Below, piece after piece: positions 1 through 7,167 of a stretch of DNA of 18,034 nucleotides. This DNA is from Gammaproteobacteria bacterium (GTDB taxonomy: Bacteria > Pseudomonadota > Gammaproteobacteria > PS1 > Pseudothioglobaceae), in NCBI GenBank assembly GCA_015658965.1, contig DQNX01000163.1:1-18034 (forward strand). The letters are read 5' to 3'. The notes under the pieces are model-generated. The model was not told the DNA's origin and did not search any database. It worked only from the letters and a program-made list of their open reading frames with translations. The translations under genes and the position numbers were made by a program. Position 1 is the first letter of the stretch; each line of letters starts with the position of its first letter.

Positions 1-60
1 TTAAAGTGTTATGGAGATTAGATTTTTGCCTTATTTTTACGCCTATTTGCTTTTTTAATA

Positions 61-1044
61 TTGGCGAGCATAAGCCTGTATTCAACCGCACAAGAGGTAA
101 AAATTGGCAAAATTACTGGTGGTGCTACCCATGAAATTCCCGCTTGGTTTACCGACAGTTTCCTAGAGATTGGTGAAGATGTTGAGGATGCACTAGACAG
201 CAACCAAACGGTTTTATTATATTTACATTTAGACAGCTGCCCTTATTGCAGTGCGATGTTAGATCAGAATTTTAATTCGGGTGATAATTTAGCGTTTATC
301 AAACAACATTTTTCTGTGATTGCTGTCAATATTAAGGGCGATCGTGAAATTACTTTAAGTGAAGATGAGACTTTGCTAGAAAAAGAGCTAAGCAAGCAAC
401 TCAAAGTGCAATACACACCCACCATTATATTTATCGGCGAAGACGGTAAGCCTTCTTTTAGAACGAACGGCTATCGCACACCAGAAGCTTTTCGACACGT
501 ATTAGATTATGTTGCTAGCCAAGCGTATAAAAAATTCACTTTATCAGATTATATTGAAACTACCAAAAAATCGTCTTCGGACTATGCATTTATTAATTAT
601 CCCAGTTTAGAAAAAGTGAATTCTCTGCAGGGCTATAGCCAGCCAGTTGCGATTATTTTTGAAGATAAGGATTGTTCAGATTGTGAAGAATTCCACCATC
701 AGTTGATTAATAGAGCGGATGTGAAAGTGGAATTATCCAAATATTTATTGATTCGATTTGACGCCTATTCTGATCAAATAATCATAGATTTAGATGGAAA
801 AATTACCTCACCTCGACAAATGGTTAAAGATCATGATTTGAACTATCGCCCGGGTATTTTATTGTTTAACGAGGGTAAGAATATCACCAAAATTGATGGC
901 AAGCTTTATAGTTTTCATTTCAATACAGTTTTGCGTTATGTTAGCGCTAAGCACTACGACGCATACCCAAGATTTGGTGATTATCTTAAAGTTCGTCAGC
1001 AACAGTTACTCAATCAGGGCATTGATATCAATATTGTAGATTAG
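61..1044 (+). CDS. Tandem thioredoxin-fold protein, SoxW-like, probably periplasmic
   Basis: Likely a periplasmic thiol-disulfide protein with two thioredoxin-like folds in one chain. Numbered from the TTG at 61, the first fold has the redox motif C60-P-Y-C63 and the cis-proline context YTPT (P120). The second has C205-S-D-C208 and YRPG (P264). The first half resembles the thioredoxin-related SoxW group (COG2143) by motif; the redox partner is unknown. The TTG at 61 falls inside a hydrophobic leader: the open frame runs upstream to a TAG at 19-21 and encodes a signal-peptide core ending near STA-QE. The only nearby ATG (11-13) is one base out of frame, across the T-run at 23-27. The real start is therefore uncertain: a rare ATT at 22 preceded by GGAG at 13-16, or the ATG at 11 with a one-base frameshift. 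dbpA follows after 37 bases on the same strand. The family is fairly sure; substrate and start are not. Confidence 0.75.
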   Translation: MASISLYSTAQEVKIGKITGGATHEIPAWFTDSFLEIGEDVEDALDSNQTVLLYLHLDSCPYCSAMLDQNFNSGDNLAFIKQHFSVIAVNIKGDREITLSEDETLLEKELSKQLKVQYTPTIIFIGEDGKPSFRTNGYRTPEAFRHVLDYVASQAYKKFTLSDYIETTKKSSSDYAFINYPSLEKVNSLQGYSQPVAIIFEDKDCSDCEEFHHQLINRADVKVELSKYLLIRFDAYSDQIIIDLDGKITSPRQMVKDHDLNYRPGILLFNEGKNITKIDGKLYSFHFNTVLRYVSAKHYDAYPRFGDYLKVRQQQLLNQGIDINIVD

Positions 1045-1081
1045 GGTAAAATCTGGTTTATCTTATTATTGAGCACTCACT

Positions 1082-2455
1082 TTGAATTCAACTGATTTTT
1101 CATCGCTAGATTTAAAACCCGATCTTGTTAAAAACTTAAGCAGTTTGGGCTACGCGTCGATGACGCCAATCCAAAGCTTGAGCTTGCCGATTATTTTGTC
1201 GGGTAAGGACGTTATTGGTCAAGGCAAGACAGGCTCAGGCAAGACCGCTGCTTTTGGGTTGGGCTTGTTAAATAAGCTAGACGTTAAATCATACCGAGTG
1301 CAGTCGATTGTTTTGTGCCCGACTCGAGAGTTGGCCGACCAAGTGGCCAGCGAGATCCGAAAACTCGCCAGAGCGGTGCATAATATCAAAGTTTTAACTT
1401 TATGTGGCGGCGCACCGTTTGGGCCGCAAATTGGCTCATTAGAGCATGGTGCGCATATTGTTGTTGGCACGCCAGGGCGTATTGAAGAGCATCTGCGCAA
1501 AAACACGCTAAAGCTTGATCATGTTGACACGCTTGTGCTTGACGAGGCAGATCGTATGCTGGATATGGGTTTTCAAGATGCGATTGACAACATTGTTGAA
1601 AAAATTCCAACCGATAGACAAACCTTGTTGTTTAGCGCAACTTATCCTCAAGAAACTGAAGAGATCGCCGCTCGCGTCATGCAAAATCCGATCACCGTGA
1701 GCGCACCATCAACGCATGAAGAGTCCACCATTAAGCAATATTTTTATCAAACCAATACTGATGATGAGCGCATGATTGCCTTGCGCCTGCTTTTGGCCAA
1801 GCACAAGCCTGACTCTGCTTTGGTTTTTTGTAATACCAAGCTTGATACGCAAGATGTGGCAGATGAATTAATTCATTATGGTTTTTATGCGCTGGCAATT
1901 CATGGCGATTTAGATCAGCGCGAGCGCGATCAAGCCTTAATCAGGTTTTCCAATAAAAGTATTTCCGTCTTGGTGGCAACCGATGTTGCAGCTCGAGGTT
2001 TGGACATTGAAGCCCTAGATATAGTGATTAATTTTAATCTCGCTCATGATCCTGAGGTGCATGTTCATCGTATTGGCCGCACCGGTCGAGCAGGGCGCAG
2101 CGGCATTGCTGCCACGCTGTATAGCGACAGAGAAACTAGAAAATTAGACGCACTTGAAATTGACATTAGCACGGATGAACTGCCGAGCGAGGTGCATTTG
2201 GATAAGCCGGTTAAAAAGCCAGCCATGACCACGCTTAAGATCGATGGCGGCAAAAAACAAAAACTGCGCCCGGGTGATATTGTGGGCGGTTTAACGGGGA
2301 AGGACGGCATTCCTGGCGATAAAATTGGCAAAATTACGGTTTCTAGTAATTGGTCTTATGTGGCCATTGAATCGAGCTTGGTTAAGGTTGCTTTGAAAAA
2401 AATCCAAAATGACAAGCTTAAGGGTAAAACTTTTAGAGTGAGAATTCTTTCTTAG
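1082..2455 (+). CDS. dbpA: ATP-dependent RNA helicase DbpA
   Basis: DEAD-box RNA helicase that in E. coli is targeted to 23S rRNA hairpin 92 and acts in large-subunit assembly. Visible motifs: Q-motif (F6, Q31), motif I GKTGSGKT (48-55), PTREL (80-84), TPGR (130-133), DEAD (154-157), SAT (185-187), ARGLDI (304-309) and HRIGRTGR (329-336). The last 75 or so residues, with LRPGDIVGGLTG and ending FRVRILS, are the DbpA RNA-binding domain, which separates this protein from RhlB, RhlE and SrmB. Its 457 residues match E. coli DbpA. The start is TTG at 1082: a TGA at 1070-1072 closes the frame upstream, and the next ATG (codon 27) would remove the Q-motif phenylalanine. The stop overlaps the convergent gene at 2452 by four bases. 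Confident. Confidence 0.95.
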   Translation: MNSTDFSSLDLKPDLVKNLSSLGYASMTPIQSLSLPIILSGKDVIGQGKTGSGKTAAFGLGLLNKLDVKSYRVQSIVLCPTRELADQVASEIRKLARAVHNIKVLTLCGGAPFGPQIGSLEHGAHIVVGTPGRIEEHLRKNTLKLDHVDTLVLDEADRMLDMGFQDAIDNIVEKIPTDRQTLLFSATYPQETEEIAARVMQNPITVSAPSTHEESTIKQYFYQTNTDDERMIALRLLLAKHKPDSALVFCNTKLDTQDVADELIHYGFYALAIHGDLDQRERDQALIRFSNKSISVLVATDVAARGLDIEALDIVINFNLAHDPEVHVHRIGRTGRAGRSGIAATLYSDRETRKLDALEIDISTDELPSEVHLDKPVKKPAMTTLKIDGGKKQKLRPGDIVGGLTGKDGIPGDKIGKITVSSNWSYVAIESSLVKVALKKIQNDKLKGKTFRVRILS

Positions 2456-2865
2456 TCTGACGCTTCAATAGGTTCAACACTAAAATCTTCCCACTTATCC
2501 GTGTCGTAAGTAATGTAGAAGCCACATAACATTTGTGAGGCTTGCACTTTCATCTCGTCGGGCAGTTGCCAAACACGATTGCATTCTTGGTAGCCGGTAA
2601 TTTCCATAAAGTTATTGGCTCGAATAACATCTTTTTTACTGAGCTCTAAATTGGTAAAAGTAGTGATAACCTCACTGGTAAACTCAGGTTTTGCCAAATT
2701 ATAATAACCCATTTTTTCATACCTTCTCACCATTCCAATGCAGGTTTGTATATGCCCCGTTACCTTATCAATATCGTAATATCCTTGGGTAACGGAAACA
2801 ATATTACCCTCTTCGACAACGGCGGAAGTAATTTCTGGAAAGGCGGTAATTTTTTCTATACTCAT
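2452..2865 (-). CDS. Hypothetical protein, 137 aa
   Basis: I do not recognise this protein. It is 137 residues, soluble, acidic at the C-terminus, with no signal peptide and no membrane segment. It is rich in aromatic residues (GYY, MGYYNL, ITGYQ) and has three cysteines that do not form a CxxC pair. The look is of a compact mixed alpha/beta domain. It reads convergently into dbpA, sharing four bases, and is divergent from avtA across 93 bases, so it is probably transcribed alone. Codon use looks like that of its neighbours, which together with the tight fit argues for a real gene. The start is ATG at 2863-2865; I see no strong Shine-Dalgarno sequence. No function is proposed. Confidence 0.75.
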   Translation of the reverse strand: MSIEKITAFPEITSAVVEEGNIVSVTQGYYDIDKVTGHIQTCIGMVRRYEKMGYYNLAKPEFTSEVITTFTNLELSKKDVIRANNFMEITGYQECNRVWQLPDEMKVQASQMLCGFYITYDTDKWEDFSVEPIEASD

Positions 2866-2881
2866 GTTGAAAAATGCTGAT

Positions 2882-2895
2882 AATGATGCGTCATT
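2882..2895. promoter_or_regulatory. Small inverted repeat in divergent intergenic region
   Basis: AATGA (2882-2886) and TCATT (2891-2895) form an inverted repeat around a TGCG centre, within the 93 bases between the start of the 137-residue hypothetical gene and avtA. It lies 17 bases upstream of the hypothetical gene's ATG, so it could be an operator or a leader hairpin. Repeats this short arise by chance in AT-rich DNA. Confidence 0.2.
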
Positions 2896-2917
2896 TTAAT
2901 CTATAGTTAAAGGTGTT

Positions 2918-2923
2918 TATACT
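2918..2923 (+). promoter_or_regulatory. Candidate -10 box for avtA
   Basis: TATACT lies 35 bases upstream of the avtA ATG and matches the sigma-70 -10 consensus at five of six positions. The corresponding -35 region (around 2894-2900, T/A-rich) is poor. Position and composition make it the best promoter candidate in the gap, but there is no independent support. Confidence 0.3.
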
Positions 2924-2958
2924 TATAAAACGCAATTGTATTTGCATAAAATAAAACC

Positions 2959-4209
2959 ATGAATCAAAACTATTCAAAATTTGGTGAGAAATTTACCCGT
3001 TATTCAGGCATAACCCAGCTGATGGATGATCTGGGTAAGGCTAATCATAGCCATGACCAAGACATTATTATGCTTGGTGGCGGAAACCCTGCGCTGATAC
3101 CCGAAGCACAGAGAATTTTTGTGGACGAGCTTAAAAAAGTGATTGATGCGGGCGCCGGTCAAATGTTTGGTTATTATGATGGGCCGCAAGGCTCAGAGGT
3201 GTTTATTAAGGCTTTGGAACAAATGCTGAATGATTGTTATGGCTGGGATTTAGATGAAGGTAATATTGTTATTACCAACGGCTCACAAAGCAGTTTCTTT
3301 TCGCTGTTTAATCTGTTTGCAGGCGAGATGGCGGATGGCAGTCAAAAGAAGGTGTTACTGCCAATTGCACCAGAATACATAGGCTACGCTGACCAAGGCT
3401 TGTCTGCAAATATGTTGGTTGCTGTTAGGCCTAAAATCTGTGAGTTTGAAAATCAACAGTTCAAATACCAAATTGATTTTGACCAATTAAAGCAAACGCT
3501 CAAACAAGAAAATATTGGGGTTATATGTATTTCGCGCCCAACCAATCCAACAGGCAATGTGGTTACCGATGACGAGCTGGCAAGGTTAGATAATATTGCC
3601 AAATCAAACAACATTCCCCTGATTGTTGATAATGCTTATGGCCAGCCGTTCCCTGGTGCGATTTATACGGATGTAACGCTTAATTGGAATACCAATACGA
3701 TTTTATGTCTATCACTTTCTAAATTGGGCTTGCCGGGCCTTAGAACAGGTATTGTAATTGCCAACCACGCCACCATTGAGGCCATGAGTCGAATCAATGG
3801 TATTTTGTCTTTAGCGCCCAGCAGTGTCGGCCCAACCTTGCTCACGCGCATGGTTAAAGACAAAGAATTAATCCAGCTGGTAAATACTGTTATCAAGCCT
3901 TACTATCAAGCCAAAGCCGATATTGCCGTTCAATTATTCAATGAAATATTTGGCAATAGCAGTGCAAAACTGCACAAACTCGAAGGTGCTTTTTTTATGT
4001 GGATCTGGTTTCCAACCTTAAAAATAACCTCAGAAGAATTGTACCAAAACCTCAAAGCCAAAGGCGTTTACATCATCCCTGGACACAACTTTTTTATTGG
4101 CATGGATGGCGACTGGCCACACCAACATCAATGCATTCGCATCAATTATGCCAAGGAGGAAACAACCTTAAGAAAAGGCCTTGAGATGGTTTATCACGAA
4201 GTTTTTTAA
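2959..4209 (+). CDS. avtA: Valine-pyruvate aminotransferase AvtA
   Basis: PLP-dependent fold-type I aminotransferase. In E. coli AvtA exchanges amino groups between valine and pyruvate, giving 2-oxoisovalerate and alanine, and so links branched-chain and alanine pools in the cytosol. The 416 residues match the family length (about 417). Key sites: the N-terminal block KFTRYSGITQLMDDL, IMLGGGNPA (37-45), YYDGPQG (72-78), NPTGN (196-200), DNAYG (224-228), the PLP-binding Schiff-base lysine K255 in SLSKLGLPG, and the substrate-carboxylate arginine R394 in HQCIRINY. The pattern is distinctly AvtA rather than AspC or AlaA. The start is ATG at 2959 with no obvious Shine-Dalgarno. It is transcribed divergently from the hypothetical gene at 2865 and followed by a 169-base convergent gap, so it is probably monocistronic. 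Confidence 0.95.
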   Translation: MNQNYSKFGEKFTRYSGITQLMDDLGKANHSHDQDIIMLGGGNPALIPEAQRIFVDELKKVIDAGAGQMFGYYDGPQGSEVFIKALEQMLNDCYGWDLDEGNIVITNGSQSSFFSLFNLFAGEMADGSQKKVLLPIAPEYIGYADQGLSANMLVAVRPKICEFENQQFKYQIDFDQLKQTLKQENIGVICISRPTNPTGNVVTDDELARLDNIAKSNNIPLIVDNAYGQPFPGAIYTDVTLNWNTNTILCLSLSKLGLPGLRTGIVIANHATIEAMSRINGILSLAPSSVGPTLLTRMVKDKELIQLVNTVIKPYYQAKADIAVQLFNEIFGNSSAKLHKLEGAFFMWIWFPTLKITSEELYQNLKAKGVYIIPGHNFFIGMDGDWPHQHQCIRINYAKEETTLRKGLEMVYHEVF

Positions 4210-4224
4210 ATAGCCCGTTTAATA

Positions 4225-4332
4225 ATGAACAGTTCTTTAATGCTTGTTAGTATTGGTTATTTAATTTTATTAACTATTCAAAAGTTTACAAAAGGAAGAA
4301 TTGAAGCCGATTCTTATACTGTGTTTATTTAA
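4225..4332 (+). pseudogene. Small ORF, possible remnant of a membrane transporter N-terminus
   Basis: A 35-codon ORF (ATG at 4225, TAA at 4330-4332) lies in the avtA-purH convergent gap. It encodes one hydrophobic segment (LMLVSIGYLILLTI, residues 5-18) followed by a basic stretch (QKFTKGR) and then EADSYTVF. This layout, with helix 1, a basic turn and an acidic-polar DSY/DDF-like patch, recalls the N-terminus of sodium:solute symporters, in which many more helices would follow. Here the frame ends at once and I see no continuation in the other frames before purH. It may be a decayed gene start, a real small membrane protein, or chance. The symporter resemblance is by eye and weak. Confidence 0.3.
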
Positions 4333-4352
4333 ATTTTAATTTCAGTTGATCG

Positions 4353-4365
4353 TTATTGACAATAA
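4353..4365. repeat. 13-base near-palindrome in avtA-purH gap
   Basis: TTATTG and CAATAA flank a single A, followed on the + strand by a short T-run (4369-4373). As RNA it could form only a weak A/U stem (TTAT/ATAA, five-base loop). It might act as a poor terminator between the convergent avtA and purH, but no GC-rich terminator hairpin is visible in this gap. Confidence 0.2.
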
Positions 4366-4378
4366 ATATTTTTGTAAT

Positions 4379-5920
4379 TTAGTGTTTGAAGTGGCGCATA
4401 CCAGTAAATACCATGGCAATGCCGTGTTCATTGGCTGCTGCTATGGTTTCGTTGTCACGCATTGATCCGCCCGGTTGGATGATGGCTTTAATGCCCGCTT
4501 GTGCTGCGGCATCAATGCCGTCACGGAATGGGAAAAAAGCATCGGACGCCATGACTGAGCCTTCAACCACTAAGCCTTCGTCTGCGGCTTTAATACCGGC
4601 AATTTTGGCAGAATACACGCGTGACATTTGTCCTGCACCGACACCAATCGTCATCTCATTTTTAACATAAACAATGGCATTGGATTTAACAGTTTTGGCC
4701 ACTTTCCAGGCAAATAATAAGTCTTTGATTTGCTCAGCTGTAGGCTGAATGTCGCTGACGCAGGTGATGTCATTTTCTGTAATAACGCCCAGATCTTTGT
4801 CTTGTACTAATAAGCCGCCCGTTACGCGTTTGTAGTCTAGCGAAGGTTGGGCTTTGGATAGATCACCGCATTCTAGGGCGCGAACGTTTTGCTTGGCTGA
4901 TAAGACTTCTTTAGCATCATCATCAACACTGGGCGCAATGATGACTTCGACAAATTGCTTGGCAATAATATCTGTTGCAGTGTCTTTATCAAGTGGGCGA
5001 TTAAAAGCGATAATACCGCCAAATGCTGAGGTTGGATCAGTTTTAAACGCATCTAAATAAGCTTCATGGATATTTTGTCTGACCGCAACGCCGCAAGGAT
5101 TGGCGTGTTTAACAATCACGCAAGCGGGCTCATCAAAACTGCGAACACACTCAAGAGCAGCGTCGGCATCAGCCATGTTATTAAACGACATTTCTTTACC
5201 TTGGAATTGCACACTTGATGCGACACAGGCTTCAGTGATATTGCTCTGAACATAAAAAGCTGCATTTTGATGCGGGTTTTCACCATAACGCATGGCTTGT
5301 ACTTTATTAAATTGCAGATTTAGAGTGTTAGAAAATCCATCCTCACCTTTGCCCAAATAATTAGCAATGGCGCCGTCATATTGGGCGGTGTGCTCAAAAG
5401 TTTTAAGCGCCAATTTTGTACGGGTTTCAAGGCTGGTATCGCCATTTTCGTTGATTTCATTAATCACCACTTGATAATCATCGGCATCAACGATAACAGT
5501 AACAGAAGCGTGGTTTTTTGCGCTTGACCTAAGCATAGCTGGGCCGCCGATGTCGATATTTTCAATCGCATCTTCTAGCGTGCAATCTGGGTTAGCAATG
5601 GTTGCTTGAAACGGGTAAAGATTAACCACGACCAAATCAATCGGCTTAATGTCGTTCTGCACCATCACGTCTTCATCCAATCCGCGTCTGGCCAAAATGC
5701 CGCCATGAATTTTTGGATTTAGGGTTTTAACGCGACCTGCCATCATTTCAGGAAAACCGGTGTAATCGGACACCTCAATAACCGGAATGTCGTTGGCAGC
5801 TAACAATTTAGCGGTGCCGCCAGTCGAAAGAATTTCGATGTTTTTAGCGGCTAAAGCTTGAGCCAGTTCGATGATACCAGTTTTATCAGAAACACTGATT
5901 AGAGCGCGTTGTATAGCCAT
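4379..5920 (-). CDS. purH: Bifunctional AICAR transformylase / IMP cyclohydrolase PurH
   Basis: Catalyses the last two steps of de novo purine synthesis: formyl transfer from 10-formyl-tetrahydrofolate to AICAR, then ring closure to IMP. The N-terminal cyclohydrolase (MGS-like) domain, about residues 1-145, shows STGGTAKLL (32-40), GRVKTL (62-67), NLYPF (100-104) and the NIDIGGPAMLR block (121-131). The C-terminal transformylase domain shows RYGENPHQ (211-218), the catalytic K271-H272 in KHANPCG, and ends PGGSMRDNETI...FTGMRHFKH as in the family. The 513 residues are close to the usual 520-530. Oddity: the usual KTLHPK reads KTLNPK (N68). It lies 47 bases downstream of fis and is the last gene of the long minus-strand run. 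purD, often its partner, is not adjacent. Confidence 0.97.
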   Translation of the reverse strand: MAIQRALISVSDKTGIIELAQALAAKNIEILSTGGTAKLLAANDIPVIEVSDYTGFPEMMAGRVKTLNPKIHGGILARRGLDEDVMVQNDIKPIDLVVVNLYPFQATIANPDCTLEDAIENIDIGGPAMLRSSAKNHASVTVIVDADDYQVVINEINENGDTSLETRTKLALKTFEHTAQYDGAIANYLGKGEDGFSNTLNLQFNKVQAMRYGENPHQNAAFYVQSNITEACVASSVQFQGKEMSFNNMADADAALECVRSFDEPACVIVKHANPCGVAVRQNIHEAYLDAFKTDPTSAFGGIIAFNRPLDKDTATDIIAKQFVEVIIAPSVDDDAKEVLSAKQNVRALECGDLSKAQPSLDYKRVTGGLLVQDKDLGVITENDITCVSDIQPTAEQIKDLLFAWKVAKTVKSNAIVYVKNEMTIGVGAGQMSRVYSAKIAGIKAADEGLVVEGSVMASDAFFPFRDGIDAAAQAGIKAIIQPGGSMRDNETIAAANEHGIAMVFTGMRHFKH

Positions 5921-5967
5921 TTTATTCTTTATGATTGGATGGAAATTAAGGGAGTAATTATAGAGAC

Positions 5968-6195
5968 TTAAAGTTTGAAGAGTTCGATTTTTTTCTGTAA
6001 CGTGCCACGATTCATGCCTAAAATTCTGGCTGCTTCACTTTGGTTATTTTCAACCCTATCTAAAACAAACTTGATGGTGGCTGATTCGGTTTCTTGCAAG
6101 ACCATTTTGAATACGCCAGAAGCTGACTCGCCCTTGAGTTGCTCAAAGTAGCGATTGAGTTTTGCATTAATGCAAGCGGGTAAATCAGTATTCAC
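5968..6195 (-). CDS. fis: DNA-binding protein Fis (short form)
   Basis: Homodimeric nucleoid-associated regulator that bends DNA. The C-terminal helix-turn-helix is clear at residues 51-73 (NQSEAARILGMNRGTLQKK), preceded by the dimerisation helices. At 75 residues it lacks about 23-25 N-terminal residues of E. coli Fis (98 aa), the part holding the beta-hairpin arms used to stimulate DNA invertases. GTG start at 6193-6195, overlapping the dusB stop as GTGA. The dusB-fis order is the classic enterobacterial arrangement, which supports both calls and implies co-transcription with translational coupling. The HTH also resembles those of NtrC-family regulators, but there is no AAA+ or receiver domain. 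Confidence 0.92.
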   Translation of the reverse strand: MNTDLPACINAKLNRYFEQLKGESASGVFKMVLQETESATIKFVLDRVENNQSEAARILGMNRGTLQKKIELFKL

Positions 6196-7163
6196 GAATT
6201 TAAAAATTCCTCAAGTAATTGGTACTGCAATTTATGGTCGGTAATTTTATTGACCTTCTTCCAGAAGGATTGACCACTTTCTTTATTAAGGTGTGTAGCA
6301 TACCAAAAAATATGCTTTCTGGACAACTGTGTGCCTAATTTTTCACCATAAAAGGCATGAATTTGCGAAATATGCGCTAAGATCGTTTGTTTTTTGACAT
6401 CGAGTGGAACATCATCCGCTTTTTGCCCAGTTTTTAGGTAGTGATCAATTTCATGAATAACCCAGGGATTTCCTTGGCTGGCTCTACCAATCATAACGCC
6501 ATCAGCCAGCGTGTAATCAAGTACTTGTTTGGCTTTCTTGGCGCTGGTGATATCACCATTCGCAATCACAGGAATTGACACCTGTTGTTTAACTGTTTTA
6601 ATGGTGTTGTATTCAGCCATACCCATGTATTTGTCTTCACGTGTTCGACCATGGACACTAAGCATTTGAATACCGGCATCTTGCGCTATTTTGGCAATGA
6701 TAGGGGCGTTCTGATTGGTAACATTCCAGCCAGTACGCATTTTTAAGGTAACTGGGATATCGACCGCATTTACTACAGCGTTTAGAATGTCTTTGACTAA
6801 AGACTCATCTTGCATGAGTGCAGAGCCGGCAGCCTTATTGCATACTTTTTTGGCAGGGCAGCCCATGTTGATGTCAATAATGTCAGCACCAAATGTGAGT
6901 GCTTGCTGTGCTGAATAGGCCAATTCATCTGCTATCGATCCGGCGATTTGAATGCTAACGGGTTTAGGTTCGCCAGAGAAATCAAGGCGATGCTTGGATT
7001 TGTTGGTATTGAGTAAATGCTGTTGAATGACCACCATTTCTGAGGTGGTGAGTGCCGCGCCTTGGGCGCGACAAATGGCCCTAAATGGCTTATCACTAGT
7101 GCCTGCCATGGGTGCTAACAACACTTGTGAGTTTAAGTGGTAAGGCCCGATTTGGATTGACAC
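6192..7163 (-). CDS. dusB: tRNA-dihydrouridine synthase B
   Basis: FMN-dependent enzyme that reduces specific uridines in the tRNA D-loop to dihydrouridine with NADPH. From the GTG at 7161-7163 the protein has 323 residues, close to E. coli DusB (321), and starts MSIQIGPYHL, matching the family N-terminus. Motifs: LAPMAGTSDKPFR (16-28), INMGCPAKKVCNKAAGSAL (98-116, active-site cysteine C102), KMRTGW (141-146), HGRTR (171-175), ANGDI (201-205) and GRASQGNPW (227-235). A longer open frame reaches an ATG at 7247 but lies inside def and reads a non-homologous basic leader, so I chose the GTG four bases after the def stop. It overlaps fis by four bases. Product very sure; start likely. Confidence 0.94.
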   Translation of the reverse strand: MSIQIGPYHLNSQVLLAPMAGTSDKPFRAICRAQGAALTTSEMVVIQQHLLNTNKSKHRLDFSGEPKPVSIQIAGSIADELAYSAQQALTFGADIIDINMGCPAKKVCNKAAGSALMQDESLVKDILNAVVNAVDIPVTLKMRTGWNVTNQNAPIIAKIAQDAGIQMLSVHGRTREDKYMGMAEYNTIKTVKQQVSIPVIANGDITSAKKAKQVLDYTLADGVMIGRASQGNPWVIHEIDHYLKTGQKADDVPLDVKKQTILAHISQIHAFYGEKLGTQLSRKHIFWYATHLNKESGQSFWKKVNKITDHKLQYQLLEEFLNS

Positions 7164-7167
7164 AGAT

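Noticed and set aside
1219..1506. Antisense ORF of 95 codons inside dbpA
   Set aside because: Lies fully within the strongly supported dbpA frame, has no family resemblance, and reads as a composition shadow.
4210..4378. Rho-independent terminator between avtA and purH
   Set aside because: Only weak A/T stems are visible; no GC-rich hairpin with a clear T-tract on either strand.
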